Source: Spirogloea muscicola
Taxonomy: Eukaryota; Streptophyta; Zygnematophyceae; Spirogloeales; Spirogloeaceae
Direction of reading: 5' to 3'
Assembly: GCA_009602725.1 (NCBI GenBank)
Contig: WELB01000144.1
Location: forward strand, 355,734 to 391,523
Length of the DNA stretch: 35,790 bases
The notes under the pieces are model-generated. The model made no database searches. It had not been told where the DNA came from and saw only the letters and a program-made list of their open reading frames with translations. A program made the position numbers and the translations under genes. Of the stretch, positions 13,101 to 25,200 are shown piece by piece. Within the stretch, counting starts at the first letter, position 1. The number at the start of each line of letters is the position of its first letter.

Positions 13101-14148
13101 GAAAGGCAAACATCTTGTTGCCGATCTCTCAGGCAATAGTGCAGGTTCAACAGCACGACTTGATATATCTGGAACTTTTATCTCGCTTGGCAGGTCATTG
13201 CTACTTTCGGGCTGGCAATTGTGCCCGAGAAGCTGCTGTCTCGGTGCACGCGGTGCAATGGAGAGTTTGCGTCGGCACCGCTTGATGCTGCGGCTGCTGC
13301 CGCTGCTGCGCCCTGGACACAGGTCCTTCCTGAGTGCGTGCTTCGCGGTGACATCTCCGAGTTCTGGCAGTGCACGCGCTGCCGCCACCTCTATTGGGAG
13401 GTAAGTCGCCAACAGTACGAAGCCAACTTGACTTGCAACCTGTATATTAACTCCATTCTTCGAGATCAGCATGACACCACAATCTGAAGTAGCCCAGTAA
13501 TCATGTCGACGGTTTCAATGCATCAGTGTTCATCCTTACATTAGCTCATGCATTGCTAGACCTTGAACTGAAGCTGCTTGGTCCTACGTTGTCCACTGCT
13601 CCGTTGCCTCATCTGTGGGTTCTAGATCTAAGCAGACTAAGCTCTACCTTAGTTCTGGCTAGATTGGGAGTCGAAGGACTTAGCCCACGTATTTCGGATC
13701 TTGCTGTGCAGCCATAGCACTCAGCTGACTAGAGCACACCACTCAATCTGGATGAGTTCACACTGTAGTGATTCTTCCGCCAAGTTCTGAGCTGTATGCT
13801 TGCTTCAGTCATCATGTGTCTTGGGCCATTACTTGCTAACACAGCTGGGACGACTGACACATGCGCTCATCCTCCTGTTCCCACGTGCAGGGGTCGCAAT
13901 TTGATCGGGCGCTGCGCCAATTTGCAAGCGAGTTCTGCCAGGCCGCTGACGTGGGCGAGGGCAATGCGGCCAGTGAGGAGCTCCCGCCGCAGAGGAGCAG
14001 TCTCCTAGACGGGCAGGCGCTAGAGACTGCGGCGCCAAAGCCAGCCAGCCGCTCGGCACCCAATCGGCCGCGTTCAGCGGCCACGGCAGACAGCTGTGTC
14101 TGCAAACGGACCAGACCGCGAAAGCCTGCATGCATTGCTCCTCCTTGA
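10110..14148 (+). CDS. 3'-5' exonuclease with C-terminal Mut7-C RNase domain and zinc ribbon (EXD3/mut-7-like)
   Basis: Seven exons: 10110-10363, 10968-11208, 11404-11538, 11721-12389, 12572-12799, 13194-13400, 13891-14148. They total 1992 nt, 663 aa, with consistent phases. The N-terminal half is a DEDD exonuclease: VLGLDAEWRP carries the first D and E, LGFQFADDVRRL an Asp, and QYAAADAYCLL the Tyr and last Asp of the DEDDy type. A Gly/Asp/Ser-rich linker in exon 4 leads to FLCDGM then LRCVGID and EGRVLLTRDLKLL, which are Mut7-C (PF01927) hallmarks. CTRCNGEF and FWQCTRCRHLYWEGSQFDRA form the paired-Cys zinc ribbon. The last about 60 residues are low-complexity. Known relatives act in RNA 3'-end trimming and small-RNA pathways; the substrate here is unknown. 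Intron 1 carries a telomere-like tract and a dispersed repeat copy. Confidence 0.92.
10369..10430 (+). repeat. Degenerate telomere-like tract in intron 1 of the exonuclease gene
   Basis: A run of CCCTAAA-type units with drift (CCCTAAACCCTAACCCC and similar) begins about five bases after the donor GTAAAA at 10364. It is the longest of the intronic tracts. Confidence 0.85.
10560..10705 (+). repeat. Dispersed repeat copy in intron 1 of the exonuclease gene (LTRGH variant)
   Basis: About 145 nt are similar (roughly 80% by eye) to 35346-35500, which lies in an intron of the last gene. Shared pieces include a gactcgtggt core, gcaggtgatgtacatctg and cacactccatt. One frame reads ISDLYVLTRGH then stop, the variant here of the family motif SDLxxLTRGY. 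The copy lies in the sense orientation of its host gene. Confidence 0.8.
12862..12893 (+). repeat. Telomere-like tract in intron 5 of the exonuclease gene
   Basis: Three imperfect CCCTAAA units start about 62 bases after the donor at 12800. Confidence 0.75.
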
Positions 14149-14423
14149 CATATTCCATGCAGTCACAGCAATAAATCTCAATTGCAATTCAATGCAATTG
14201 CAATTGACTTCCGAGGATGTCAGAGTGCTCAGTAAAGAAGCTGCAGCATGGCACGGTTGTAGAGGGCCAACTTAATCTACGCCTTGCGGCGGGAAAAATG
14301 GTAATCTGCTTAGACCTGCTGGTACAGTTCAGCAGGAAAGGTCAGCATTAGTTATCAAGACTGCCTGGACTGCAGGTTCAGTTGACAAATGCATTGCGCG
14401 AGCAATTGGCACAGAGCAATTTG
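14149..14423. other. Convergent spacer between genes 3 and 4
   Basis: The space is 275 nt and AT-richer than its flanks. It contains an AATAAA-like site at about 14169 and an imperfect run of CAATTG/GCAATT steps at about 14180-14205. No coding signal is visible; it presumably holds the two 3' ends. Confidence 0.6.
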
Positions 14424-15564
14424 TCACTTGAAGAGCTTGTACTTCTTGAGGAGCGGCGCGACATCTGACTTGCGGTAGGGCTTGGTAGCCAGGCACGTTG
14501 GGATGCTCTCGGGCTTCTCCAGCCACAGCTTGTGGGCAATGCCCTCAGAGTCCAGCCTGCTGGCAAGGTCAACGAGCTGCGCCTCGCCCGGAACCTCCAG
14601 AGTGACCTGTGGCAGAACGGGTCAAAGTCAGCTCCAGCAAAGTCAGCTCCAGCCCTGCCCTGAACAAGAGCATCTCAGAGTCAGCCGCTGTTGAGGAAGT
14701 AAGAGACTTCCATCAGAGGGTGATGGCTGTGATTGGCCAGATCAGAAAAAGAATAGACAATATTCGAAAGGATTAAGGTTCTAGGATTTGGGTTTAGGGG
14801 GTTTGGGTTTAGTGGCCAGATAAGCGCTTAAGCATACAGGCGAATCAAATGGCCTGATAGGAGGCCTGATGGCGGAGTTTAGGACTTACTGTTAGACCCT
14901 AAACTCTGAATCCTAAACCCTGACCGTGTGCATGTCATTAATGGCGGCTGGCCCACAGTAGGCCTTGGTGGCGGCGTCGTTGCGGTGCTGCCAGACGGCG
15001 GCGACGGCGGCGTGGCAGCCCTGGGCCACGACGCTGCCCAGCGGCCAGCCCAGGCCACCGGGCGCCACCAGGTCGCGCCGCAGCACGACGTATTGCACAA
15101 TTGGGTCCTGGAATTGCAAGAGGCATGCACATTAATCAGTTACAGTAGTATGAGTGCTGTCGTGCCCTGATTTGGCGTAGTACATTCAGGACAGGCTTAA
15201 TAGGCCTCCCGCTAGCGGGACTTCATAATGCAGCATCTATCCTCATCCTGTGCCAAATTGGAGACCGTAATCAATTTGGCTCACATTAGCGCACAACATC
15301 CGGAGACGGTAGTCAAGTAAGGGAAAGATAGCAATTAAGATTTAGGTCTAGCATATATACCGGCAAAACGCACGCCGGACTTTGGCGGGCCGTGAAGTTT
15401 AAGAGTTGACGAGACCCTAAACTTAAACCTAAACCCTAACCTTAAGTGCTGCTGGAGGACTGTCGTAGGCCGGAGAGGCAGAGCCGCCGGCTCGGGCTGC
15501 GCCGCCAGCCCCGGCGGCGAGCGCGCCTCACCTGCGGGTCGGCGGCGTCGGCGGCGTCGGCGGC
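14424..15564 (-). CDS. PTRHD1-like peptidyl-tRNA hydrolase (Pth2 fold), 5' end lost in assembly gap
   Basis: Exons in gene order: first exon visible only at 15564-15532 (runs into the Ns), then 15107-14925 and 14606-14424, ending in TGA. Exon 2 encodes IVQYVVLRRDL and GWPLGSVVAQGCHAAVAAV, the Pth2-type core with its conserved His. Exon 3 encodes VTLEVPGEAQLVDLASRL, IAHKLWLEKPE and the C-terminal KKYKLFK, which match the animal PTRHD1 protein closely. Known members are thought to release peptidyl-tRNAs that dissociate early from ribosomes; activity of the PTRHD1 branch is less certain. The gene is divergent from the leucyl-tRNA synthetase gene, with both starts inside the gap. The visible first exon encodes Ala/Asp repeats ending in ADPQ. 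Both introns contain telomere-like tracts. Confidence 0.88.
14780..14812 (-). repeat. Telomere-like tract 1 in intron 2 of the PTRHD1-like gene
   Basis: Degenerate TTTAGGG-type units on the plus strand (for example ggtttagggggtttgggttt), about 110-145 bases from the donor of this minus-strand intron. Confidence 0.7.
14894..14922 (-). repeat. Telomere-like tract 2 in intron 2 of the PTRHD1-like gene
   Basis: CCCTAAAC / CCTAAACCC units on the plus strand lie two to thirty bases from the splice donor at 14924. In the transcript they read as TTTAGGG units right after GTCAGG. Confidence 0.75.
15412..15446 (-). repeat. Telomere-like tract in intron 1 of the PTRHD1-like gene
   Basis: Imperfect CCCTAAA units on the plus strand, 85-120 bases from the donor at 15531. 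Confidence 0.7.
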
Positions 15565-16265
15565 NNNNNNNNNNNNNNNNNNNNNNNNNNNNNNNNNNNN
15601 NNNNNNNNNNNNNNNNNNNNNNNNNNNNNNNNNNNNNNNNNNNNNNNNNNNNNNNNNNNNNNNNNNNNNNNNNNNNNNNNNNNNNNNNNNNNNNNNNNNN
15701 NNNNNNNNNNNNNNNNNNNNNNNNNNNNNNNNNNNNNNNNNNNNNNNNNNNNNNNNNNNNNNNNNNNNNNNNNNNNNNNNNNNNNNNNNNNNNNNNNNNN
15801 NNNNNNNNNNNNNNNNNNNNNNNNNNNNNNNNNNNNNNNNNNNNNNNNNNNNNNNNNNNNNNNNNNNNNNNNNNNNNNNNNNNNNNNNNNNNNNNNNNNN
15901 NNNNNNNNNNNNNNNNNNNNNNNNNNNNNNNNNNNNNNNNNNNNNNNNNNNNNNNNNNNNNNNNNNNNNNNNNNNNNNNNNNNNNNNNNNNNNNNNNNNN
16001 NNNNNNNNNNNNNNNNNNNNNNNNNNNNNNNNNNNNNNNNNNNNNNNNNNNNNNNNNNNNNNNNNNNNNNNNNNNNNNNNNNNNNNNNNNNNNNNNNNNN
16101 NNNNNNNNNNNNNNNNNNNNNNNNNNNNNNNNNNNNNNNNNNNNNNNNNNNNNNNNNNNNNNNNNNNNNNNNNNNNNNNNNNNNNNNNNNNNNNNNNNNN
16201 NNNNNNNNNNNNNNNNNNNNNNNNNNNNNNNNNNNNNNNNNNNNNNNNNNNNNNNNNNNNNNNNN
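15565..16265. other. Assembly gap (701 Ns)
   Basis: The gap removes the first exons and the shared promoter region of the divergent PTRHD1-like and leucyl-tRNA synthetase genes. Flanks are very GC-rich (ggcggcgtcggc repeats on the left, gccgccggcgcc on the right), a typical cause of gaps. Reading frames that run through it are artefacts. Confidence 0.99.
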
Positions 16266-19200
16266 CGCGCGCCTTCGACGCCGCGCCCGGCACCGCCGGC
16301 GCCGCCGCCGGCGCCGGCGGCAAGTTCTTCGCCAACTTCCCGTACCCGTACATGAACGGCCGCCTGCACCTCGGCCACGCCTTCACCTTCTCCAAGGTCT
16401 GCGCCTGGCCCAGCCGCCGCGGCTCCTGCTGCCACCATGGCCGCCGCTGTCAATCCTAATTTGAAGGTCACAGGTTCGAAGCCTGTAGGGTCCGTTGAAG
16501 TGAAGAGGCGCTGCTGGCCCAGCTTGGGATCAGTCCTTCACGCGGATCAGACCTCCAGGGCGACGTTCTCCGCCGTCTGATTCTGATCTGCACTTGTTGA
16601 CTAGAGTTCATTGAGTGCCGATTAGCAGGAGTCATTAAGGATAGTCTCATGTTTTTTGCGCCTTCCGGCCTTTTCCGACCTTGTGCATACCTTTGGGCTG
16701 GCCTCTCACAGCCAGTGCCGTATCTTGGAATAGCTATCTCTTCGCGCTGCGGGCCCTCATGCTCAGATTGTAGAAATGGAAGTTTGTTACAAATCTCAGC
16801 AATGAGACATTTGTAGGTAATAGGTAATGTAGGCCTCTGGGGCTAAGGCTAGGTCCGCGACCTCCACTGCGCTTCTGCCACCGGTGGCCTCTGGTAAAGC
16901 CACCCGTCGCCTTGCTTTATTGCCACTTGCTGTTGCTGCGGTGCCAGCTAGAGAGCCAGCCTCCCTCTGAACCATTGCGGCTTTCCACATCCTTTTGGCA
17001 CAGCTTATGCCTTCCTGTGCGAGAGGGATGCCAGCTTAGTCACGCTAGTGCCGTCCTTTGAAGCCAGGCCAGGAGGCGCTGCCATTTGCTGCAGGACCTT
17101 GACCATCTCCTCACTGGTTGTCTCCTTGCTTACGCTTCAGGTGGAGTTTGCAGCGGCGTACCATCGCCTTCAGGGCGCCCGCGTGTTGTGGCCGTTTGGC
17201 TTCCATTGCACCGGCATGCCCATCAAGGTCCCTAAGCTGAAGCACTTGCGCACCCCAAAACCCACCCACCAGTCCTGCAAGAACACCAAGTTTCCCCTCT
17301 GACCTGATCTAGTGACCACTGGTGCTATTGTTAGGATAGAGTTAAGGGTTTAGGGTTTAAGGATTCAGGAATTTAGGGTCTAGGGTTTAATCGCCAGTCT
17401 TTCTGTGCAAGGCGTGCTTGATCAACGTGTTCTTGATTGATCTTCTGAGTTCCACACGGTTTTGTTGTCAGACTCGGGACTTAGTATTAGTTGCATTTTA
17501 CCAATTGAAAGCCTGTCTGATGAGGCCTGCCTGCATTGCACATCCTGCATCAATATCCGTCCAAGGAAACCTTGAGTTCTAGCTTCAGAGGGATCCTGAA
17601 TTAATCAGGCAAAGCCTAAGCTTCTGATTGCTGGCTTAGAAAAGTCCAGGCCAATGCGCAGAGGGCCCGTGCTTTGGCAAGGCCCTCAGCTGCCAGGGTT
17701 CTCTTAAGCCCTTAAGTGTTAGTTTAGCCCTTAATGGTCACTGCACAATGGCGTGCGTAGGCGTGTGCGGACAAGCTGCAGCGAGAGTGCCAGATGTTCG
17801 GCTGCCCTCCAAACTTTGCCGAGGCAGAGGTCGAGCCTGAGCCCGTCGGGCCGCCTGCTGCCAGCGAGCCCCCGCCAGCTGAGGATAGTGATCCCACTCG
17901 GTTCAAGGCCAAGAAGGTATCCATATTTAGGTGCACATATAGTGGCCAATTAGACTCGATCATGCGTGCATTTTTGCAGAGACATTGTCTCACCTTGTAT
18001 GCAAGTCATTGACCTTAGGTACTGCGGGCTAATGCGCAGCAAATACTGTGCATGCGCGTGCAGTCTAAAGCTGTGGCCAAGACTGGTCATGCCAAGTACC
18101 AGGTGATATATCTTCGCCCAAGCTGAAGCTCCCTAGAACTCTTGTGCGCGTGCTCTAGTATATAGCACATGGCAGCGCTCAGACAACCCTTATGAAGCGG
18201 CATTTTGGCCTTGTCCTCTGCAGTGGGAGATAATGAAGTCGCTCGGCCTGGATGACAACGAGATTGCCAAATTTAGGGACCCGACCTACTGGCTGAAATA
18301 CTTTCCCCTTGTTGCTGTGGTGAGTATGTGGGAGGTCAAGACATTGCTGGACCCCTGTCTAGATTGACTACTGTGTGTGCCACCTTTATGCAGATCAAAT
18401 CATTAATCTCCAGCTGAGAATATGGAAGTCGAAGCTCTTATTGATTGTTTTGTCCTGATTCCTAGGATGACCTGAAAGCGCTGGGTCTCGGGGTGGACTG
18501 GCGGCGGTCCTTCATCACGACCGATTACAACCCCTATTATGATTCATTTGTCCGGTGGCAGTTCAACGTTCTCAAGGAGAAAGGCAAGGTGTTGTTTAGA
18601 AGTGCAAGATATTGTTACCATCTGGCAGCATACTTAAGGACAGTGTCTTCTTGGGGCTTCCACTTGATTTGTGGAGCTCGTCAAGCAAGTGCATGTATCA
18701 TAGCAGATGCTACTGTGGGTTGTATGCATGTTGTGGGAACCATCTGATATCTCCTTTGCTGACCAGCCAACAAATCTGGCACCCACAGCTACACAAAGAC
18801 TTACAGACTGCACAGATGCGTACGATAGAAGAACTGATGCTTTGAAATAGTGGCCAGGTCGTCAAGGACCGCCGTTATACAATATACTCCCCTCTCGATG
18901 GTCAGGTTAGTCCAAATGCGTCCTTCTTGAGTTATCATAGAAGTCATAGGAGTCGATGGCTTGCCAACTTTGTAGCATGCACGACCTCTGTGCTACTAGA
19001 AGGGAGGACTCAACCAGCAAGCTCTCTATACAATGCACTGCTGGTCAAGCAACTGAAGAGGCTGGGTGCCACTGGCAGCCGTGCGCCGACCACGACAGGG
19101 CGTCCGGCGAGGGGGTGCTACCGCAGGAATACACGCTGATCAAGATGGAGGTCTTGCCACCACTCAAAGGTACGTATATTAGAGACAGTAGACGTCAGAC

Positions 19201-22200
19201 CAGAGACTAAATGACTTCAATTGAAGTTAGACTGGCAGGCTCAGATGCCACACACCTCAAGCCCTGTGGCGTAGATCCGTGTGCCTCTTGCTTATTAAGT
19301 GCAGATGTCACCACAACTCCGTCTGTCTTTGACATGCGAGTGTCAACTAAAGGCAGCCTTAATGGTTATAAATGGGCTTGGCTCAGGATTTTGGTCTTTG
19401 ATTGTCGGTTCTTAGTTTTTGAGTCAAGATTATTAGATACGAACAAGCAAAACATCTAATCTTTTCTCCAAGTTAGAAAGTAAACTTTTTTCTTTATTAG
19501 AATAAGTAAATGCTTTCTTTTGTTGCATTTTGAAAATTCTGCAATCTTGGGTCAAGCAAACCTCCTTGAGTGTGTCTAACCTGCTCCATAGTCTCACTCT
19601 TTGACTGTTGAAGGCAAGCTTGCGCCTCTTGAGGGGAAGAGGGTGTACCTGGCTGCGGCCACGTTGCGACCGGAGACCATGTACGGTCAGACGAACGCGT
19701 GGGTGCTGCCCGATGGCAAGTACGGTGCATACGAGGTCAATGATACAGATGTCTTTATCATTACTGAGCGCGCTGCCCTCAACTTGTCCTACCAGTATCA
19801 CTCTAAGGTATGCACAAGCCTTTCCAGACCGAACCCTAAACTCTCAACCCTAAACCAGACCTAATTCTTAATCCGTAGACTTTGGGTTTTGCATGGCCCC
19901 TCCACTGCATCTGCATCCCACATTCATGACTAGATTCTGACAGTCGAAGACGATATACTGTGTACAGGAGGTTGGAAAGCCAGTGTGCCTGGCAGAGTTA
20001 ACTGGACACGACCTCATTGGGCTCCCTCTTCGAGCGCCCTTGACCAGCTACGATGTCATCTATGCCCTGCCCATGCTTACCATCCTCACTGATAAAGGTG
20101 AGCAGCCTCCAAGATGTCTTGCTGTATTCGGATGCTCTGCTTCAGTTGTATATGTAATTGCTTGTAGAATGGTGTGCATTTGGCACTTGGCACACCACGT
20201 GCATAGCAGGTTAACTAATATCATAGGGCGTTTCTGTTTGATATGTCAGGCACTGGCATTGTGACCAGTGTACCCAGTGACTCCCCGGATGACTTCATGG
20301 CCCTGAAAGACTTGACGAGCAAGCCAGGTTGGCTACATCCTGCAGTCAACTTCTGTGTCCACATCTGCATCCAGTGTGCTCATTTGGTCTCCTCCAGAAT
20401 TACTTGCAGTCCCCCCAAGCTTATTTGGTTCGTCACCGACAGTTGCCATCCACTTGGGTTTATTCGGGCCTTATCAGCGAAATATATTCACCCACTAATA
20501 TTGATCTCATCAGGAACTTTGTGCTTGTTCCTGTCTTCATTGTACAGCACTGAGGGCCAAGTATGGGGTGGAAGACAAGTGGGTGCTGCCCTTTTCAGTC
20601 ATACCCATCATCAATATACCTGGCTTTGGGGACATTGCTGCTGAGAAGGTTTGCATGGACTTGAAAATCAAAAGCCAGAATGACAAGGAAAATCTTGCGG
20701 AGGCAAAGCGTCTGACTTATCTGAAGGTGAGCAGTCTCTTTTTGCCATGTCAGTGGTTAGGTTATTGAGTTCTCAATCAAGGTCTGTGACTCTGTCAGGA
20801 GCTACGATGGTCATGGAGAGGTCATGGGAGATATGATGTGATGTCATGCTGCTGCTCCTTGCTTCTGGTACCCCTCGTTGAAGGACATGCGGTGCTTGAA
20901 GCAGAGGAGCCATGCTTCTACGTGGTCACTTTCAGTGGCTTGCCACAGATCGCACTTCGTAGTGGGTGAATATGTGCTACCACTGAATTGTGCAAGTCTT
21001 GGTGCCATGGGCTCGTTCACTGGCAGGGCTTCACTGACGGCGTCATGCTGATCGGCGAGCACAAGGGCAAGAAAGTCCAGGAGGCTAAGCCTCTAATCAA
21101 GAAGGTCAGCCTCTGGTCAAGACGCTCTCGATCTACTATACAAGGCAGGACACAGCCCGTCATTTTCATCAGCTTGGCCTGTGTGTCAGAGTCAGTCTCA
21201 TTCGATCTAAAGGGGGCCTGCAAGGACTCTGGTTTCTGATGTCTTGTTGGTGCCTGCTGCATGGCCATGAGGCAAGCAGATGCTGCTGGAGGCAGGGCAG
21301 GCCGTGCTGTACAGCGAGCCCGAGAAGAAGGTCATGTCACGGTCGGGGGACGAATGCCTGGTGGCTCTTACAGACCAGTGGTGAGTGTGCACTTGTGCCT
21401 TGGCTATGTAAAATTTCTTGATTGCAAAGGTTTACTCTTACATCATTGTTAAGTGTGGGAGAATGTGGGCAGTGATTGTGGCGGACCAAGTTTATTTGAT
21501 CTCAGATAGTGTGTTAGGTACCTTACTTATGGAGAAGAGGAGTGGAGGGGGCTGGCGGAGGAGTGCCTCAAGGTCATGGAGCTCTATGCAGAGGAGACGA
21601 GGCATGGTTTCGAGCACACACTTGGTTGGCTTGACAAGGTCAGCTTGTCAATATGTACCCCAGCCTACCCACACCATCTCCAGAAGAGGCAGGAGTACTT
21701 GACTATGTGACCAGATCTGCCACATTCATGTTGTCCTTGATGGGTTTTCTTCATCCAAGGTATCTGAGGAACAATCTAATAATGTACATGGTCTGTTTGT
21801 CTCTCTTGGCAGTGGGCGTGCTCTCGTTCCTTTGGCCTGGGATCAAGGATACCTTGGGACCCTCAATACCTCGTCGAGTCCCTCTCTGACTCCACAATCT
21901 ACATGGCCTATTACACTGTCGCTCACATACTCCATGTGAGGCCCAGAAATCTCGCTTGTCCGTCCATCGCATGCCCGTGTTGTATTGAACCCCTTAAGCA
22001 CTCGATGTGTTGACTGACAGTCACCTCAGGTTAGATGTCCGCACTGCAGAGATTGTCAAGTATCAGCAAGATGGCAGCAATAGTGTCCACCTTGTTTGGC
22101 GGCGTGTAGGACTGGTTGTTCTCACACTGAATCGCAGTCGAAGAAAACGGTGACTATTCGTCTGCTGATTGTACAGGGTGAAGACCTTTTTGGACAAAGG

Positions 22201-25200
22201 CCTGGACAAATAAAGGCCGAGCAGATGACACCAGAAGTCTGGGACTTTCTCTTCAGGGATGGCCCATTTCCAGACACCGATATTGACGCTGACATCCTCA
22301 AGGCATGTCAATGTCTTGCCGACACTGAAGCACATGACCTCGGACTCCCAATCACGGTTGGGCCATGTTAGTATAATACAGGAAGACAGATGTGCCTAGT
22401 ATTCATCAGCTGATGTTGACAGTGCCCCTTTGAGGTCTCATCAAGTGCAGAGTGCGAAGGAGGAGTTTGAGTACTGGTACCCATTTGACTTGAGAGTGTC
22501 GGGCAAAGACCTAATTAACAACCACTTGACTTTCTGTATCTACAACCACACTGCGTTCTTCCCAAGGGTATCACAATCTTTCAAGCAATATGTTGGTGCA
22601 GACTAAGGATGGCTTGCTGACATCAGGCGGCACACTATTGCAAGTCTTGTTGCCTTATCAGTAAGCAGGGTCAATACAAGCTTAAGGAGACTCTGAGGTT
22701 GCTTATGTACAACTCCACAGGAAAAGTGGCCCAGGGGCTTTCGTTGTAATGGACACCTACTGCTCAACTCCGAGAAGATGTCCAAGCAAACAGGCAACTT
22801 CAAGACCGTGAGGGATGCTGTTGGTGAGCCTTAGTAGTAGCCTAGGATAGATGTATCAGGACACTGAACAGAACATCGTATCAACAAAGCAGCAATGACT
22901 AGCGTAGCTGCTCCTATGGAAGTTGTTCACGGACTAGTGAAACCTGCCAGTGACCATTGCAGATGACTCTTGCTGTGAGGATTGTTTGTGGCTTGTTGCA
23001 GCCCTGCTCTGCCCTGTAGGTGTAGTTGTCCTGATAAAAGAATATCATCACAATGATATCAGAAAATGGCCTGATAAGAACAGGTTCTGCATGCAAATGA
23101 GCATTTCAGCATAGCTTGTGTTATAGAAAGCTGGCTGGTGATCTGATTGAAGCCCATTCATGTGTGTCCTTTGTATGCGTCTGGTTGGCACAGATGAATA
23201 CTCTGCCGATGCAACTCGATTTGCTCTAGCTGATGCTGGGGACACAGTAGATGATGCCAACTTTGTGGCGACGACCGCTGATACAGCCATACTCCGTCTT
23301 ACCAAGTACATCATTGCTGGCCCCTCCCAATCTGTTTCTCATTTGCAAGAGCAATGTTCTCTGTCTCAGAGTAAATTGTTGAACCAGATATGAAAATGTT
23401 GACGTTAAGCTTACAGAGATAATCTGGCCATGAGGAAGGCTTTGATTGGCTGATGATAAGCAAATGATATGTGCATCAGGCTTTTGTGCTGAATGATATT
23501 TATATAATGCATAGTGTGTTCATAGAAATGAAGTAAACTGGTGCTTCTGTGATGCAGAGAGCTGGCGTGGATGGAAGAGGTGATTGCTGCAGACTCCAGC
23601 CTAAGGGGCGATGAGACAGAACTCACATTTGCAGACAGGGTCTTCCAGAACGAGATAGAAGTTGCCATCAACCGGACAGAGGCGAATTACAAGAACATGA
23701 TGTTTAGGGAAGCCCTGAAAACAGGCTTCTATGACTTCCAGGTAACCTAGTTCTACAATTTATGAATGGCATATCGTGGCCAGAAATGCAGCTTGTCTTT
23801 GAGCCGTTCTAGATACTGGGTCTAAGTGAAGGTCCAATGTTGTCCAAATTAAGTCTTATGATTGTTTGTTCTGATGACTGAAGCTTGCAAGAGATGAGTA
23901 TCGTCTTTCCTGCGGAGTTTCTGGGATGAGGCGGAGTCTCATTCGCCGTTTCATGGAGGTGCAGACACTGCTAATAACTCCTGTAAGTTCAGTTCCCACG
24001 ACTCAGCATGGTGACAATTACAACTGCGTAAATTTAAGGATGAGCCTGCAAGCTGTGGTTGATCATATACACTGTCCTTATTGCACAACGCAAACCATGT
24101 GGCAGACTGTGGCTTCCAAGCTCTGCAATGCTTTCTCATTCCTCCACTGCTTGAAGTAGCACTGAGGCACTTAAGTCGACTCTGCGAGGAGAGGCTTAGG
24201 ATAACGTAGCTTTCCGTCTAAGTGTATTTATGGGCACATATTTTGTACTTTCCAAGAGGTATTTGCTTAACAGCTTCACCTCAAATCTGCTGCCCAGATC
24301 TGCCCGCATTACGCCGAGCATGCATGGACAGAGGTTCTGGGGAAGGATGGACTTGCAATCACTGCTGGCTGGCCATCCAGCAGTCCGCCAGACTACACAC
24401 TTCAGAGCGCCAACAAGTACCTTCAGGTGCACCGATGCAATTTAGAATTTACCGTGGCTTGGAGCTCCTTATTATCTTATGTAAATTTGATGCTGGACCT
24501 TGCTGCAGTGTACACAGTGGACGAACTTGTTCAATGCAGAAAATCTGTCTGCCACTCTTGCTAGTTGCGCTGCATCTCAATTACACTCGTCTTCATGCAT
24601 TTCAGGACACGATAACTGATTTCAGGAAATTGATGAGCAAGCAAGCAGCCTCTAAAGAGGCCAAGAAGCCCTCTGCAGCGGCACCTGCGACTGCACAAGC
24701 AGATCAGTGCCTGGTCTTTGTGGCAGAGACATATGGGGGCTGGCAGGTAGCGCCACGTGCAATCTGACCCGACAAACAATGAGAAGCGTTTGTCAGCTCT
24801 CCCAAAAGCATGAGCAAGCACAAAGCTTAACGGGTTTGCAAATCATTGCTACTGTGCTCCTTCTTATGCATGACTCATTGAGGCCAAGTTGTAGCATCAT
24901 GCTGAGTTGGTAAGCTTGTGACTTGGTATCAATGTGGTCATTGGTGAGTGAAGGAGGAGTGCTTGAAGCTGCTACAGACTCACTATGACAGAGAAAGAAA
25001 GAGTTTTCCAGATGATGCAACGCTCATTTCTGCTCTCAAATCCAGTCCTATTGCAAAGGTAGCAACAATGACAGCTATTGCTCGCACAGGTTGCTCAACG
25101 TACAAAGCATGACTATCTTGTCTCCTTTCACAACTCCTGTTGGCATTTTCTCGCTCAGTATATGTCTGCTGAATGCGAATTTTTAATGTCCTTCTTGTCG

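Noticed and set aside
15335-16471. Long open frames on both strands across the N gap
   Set aside because: Ns do not create stops, so these frames are artefacts. Only the short flanking exons are supported.
16400-16495. Complete tRNA gene at the T-arm in LeuRS intron 1
   Set aside because: The bases after the T-arm (agggtcc) have no complementary 5' acceptor strand upstream, and the anticodon arm is not regular.
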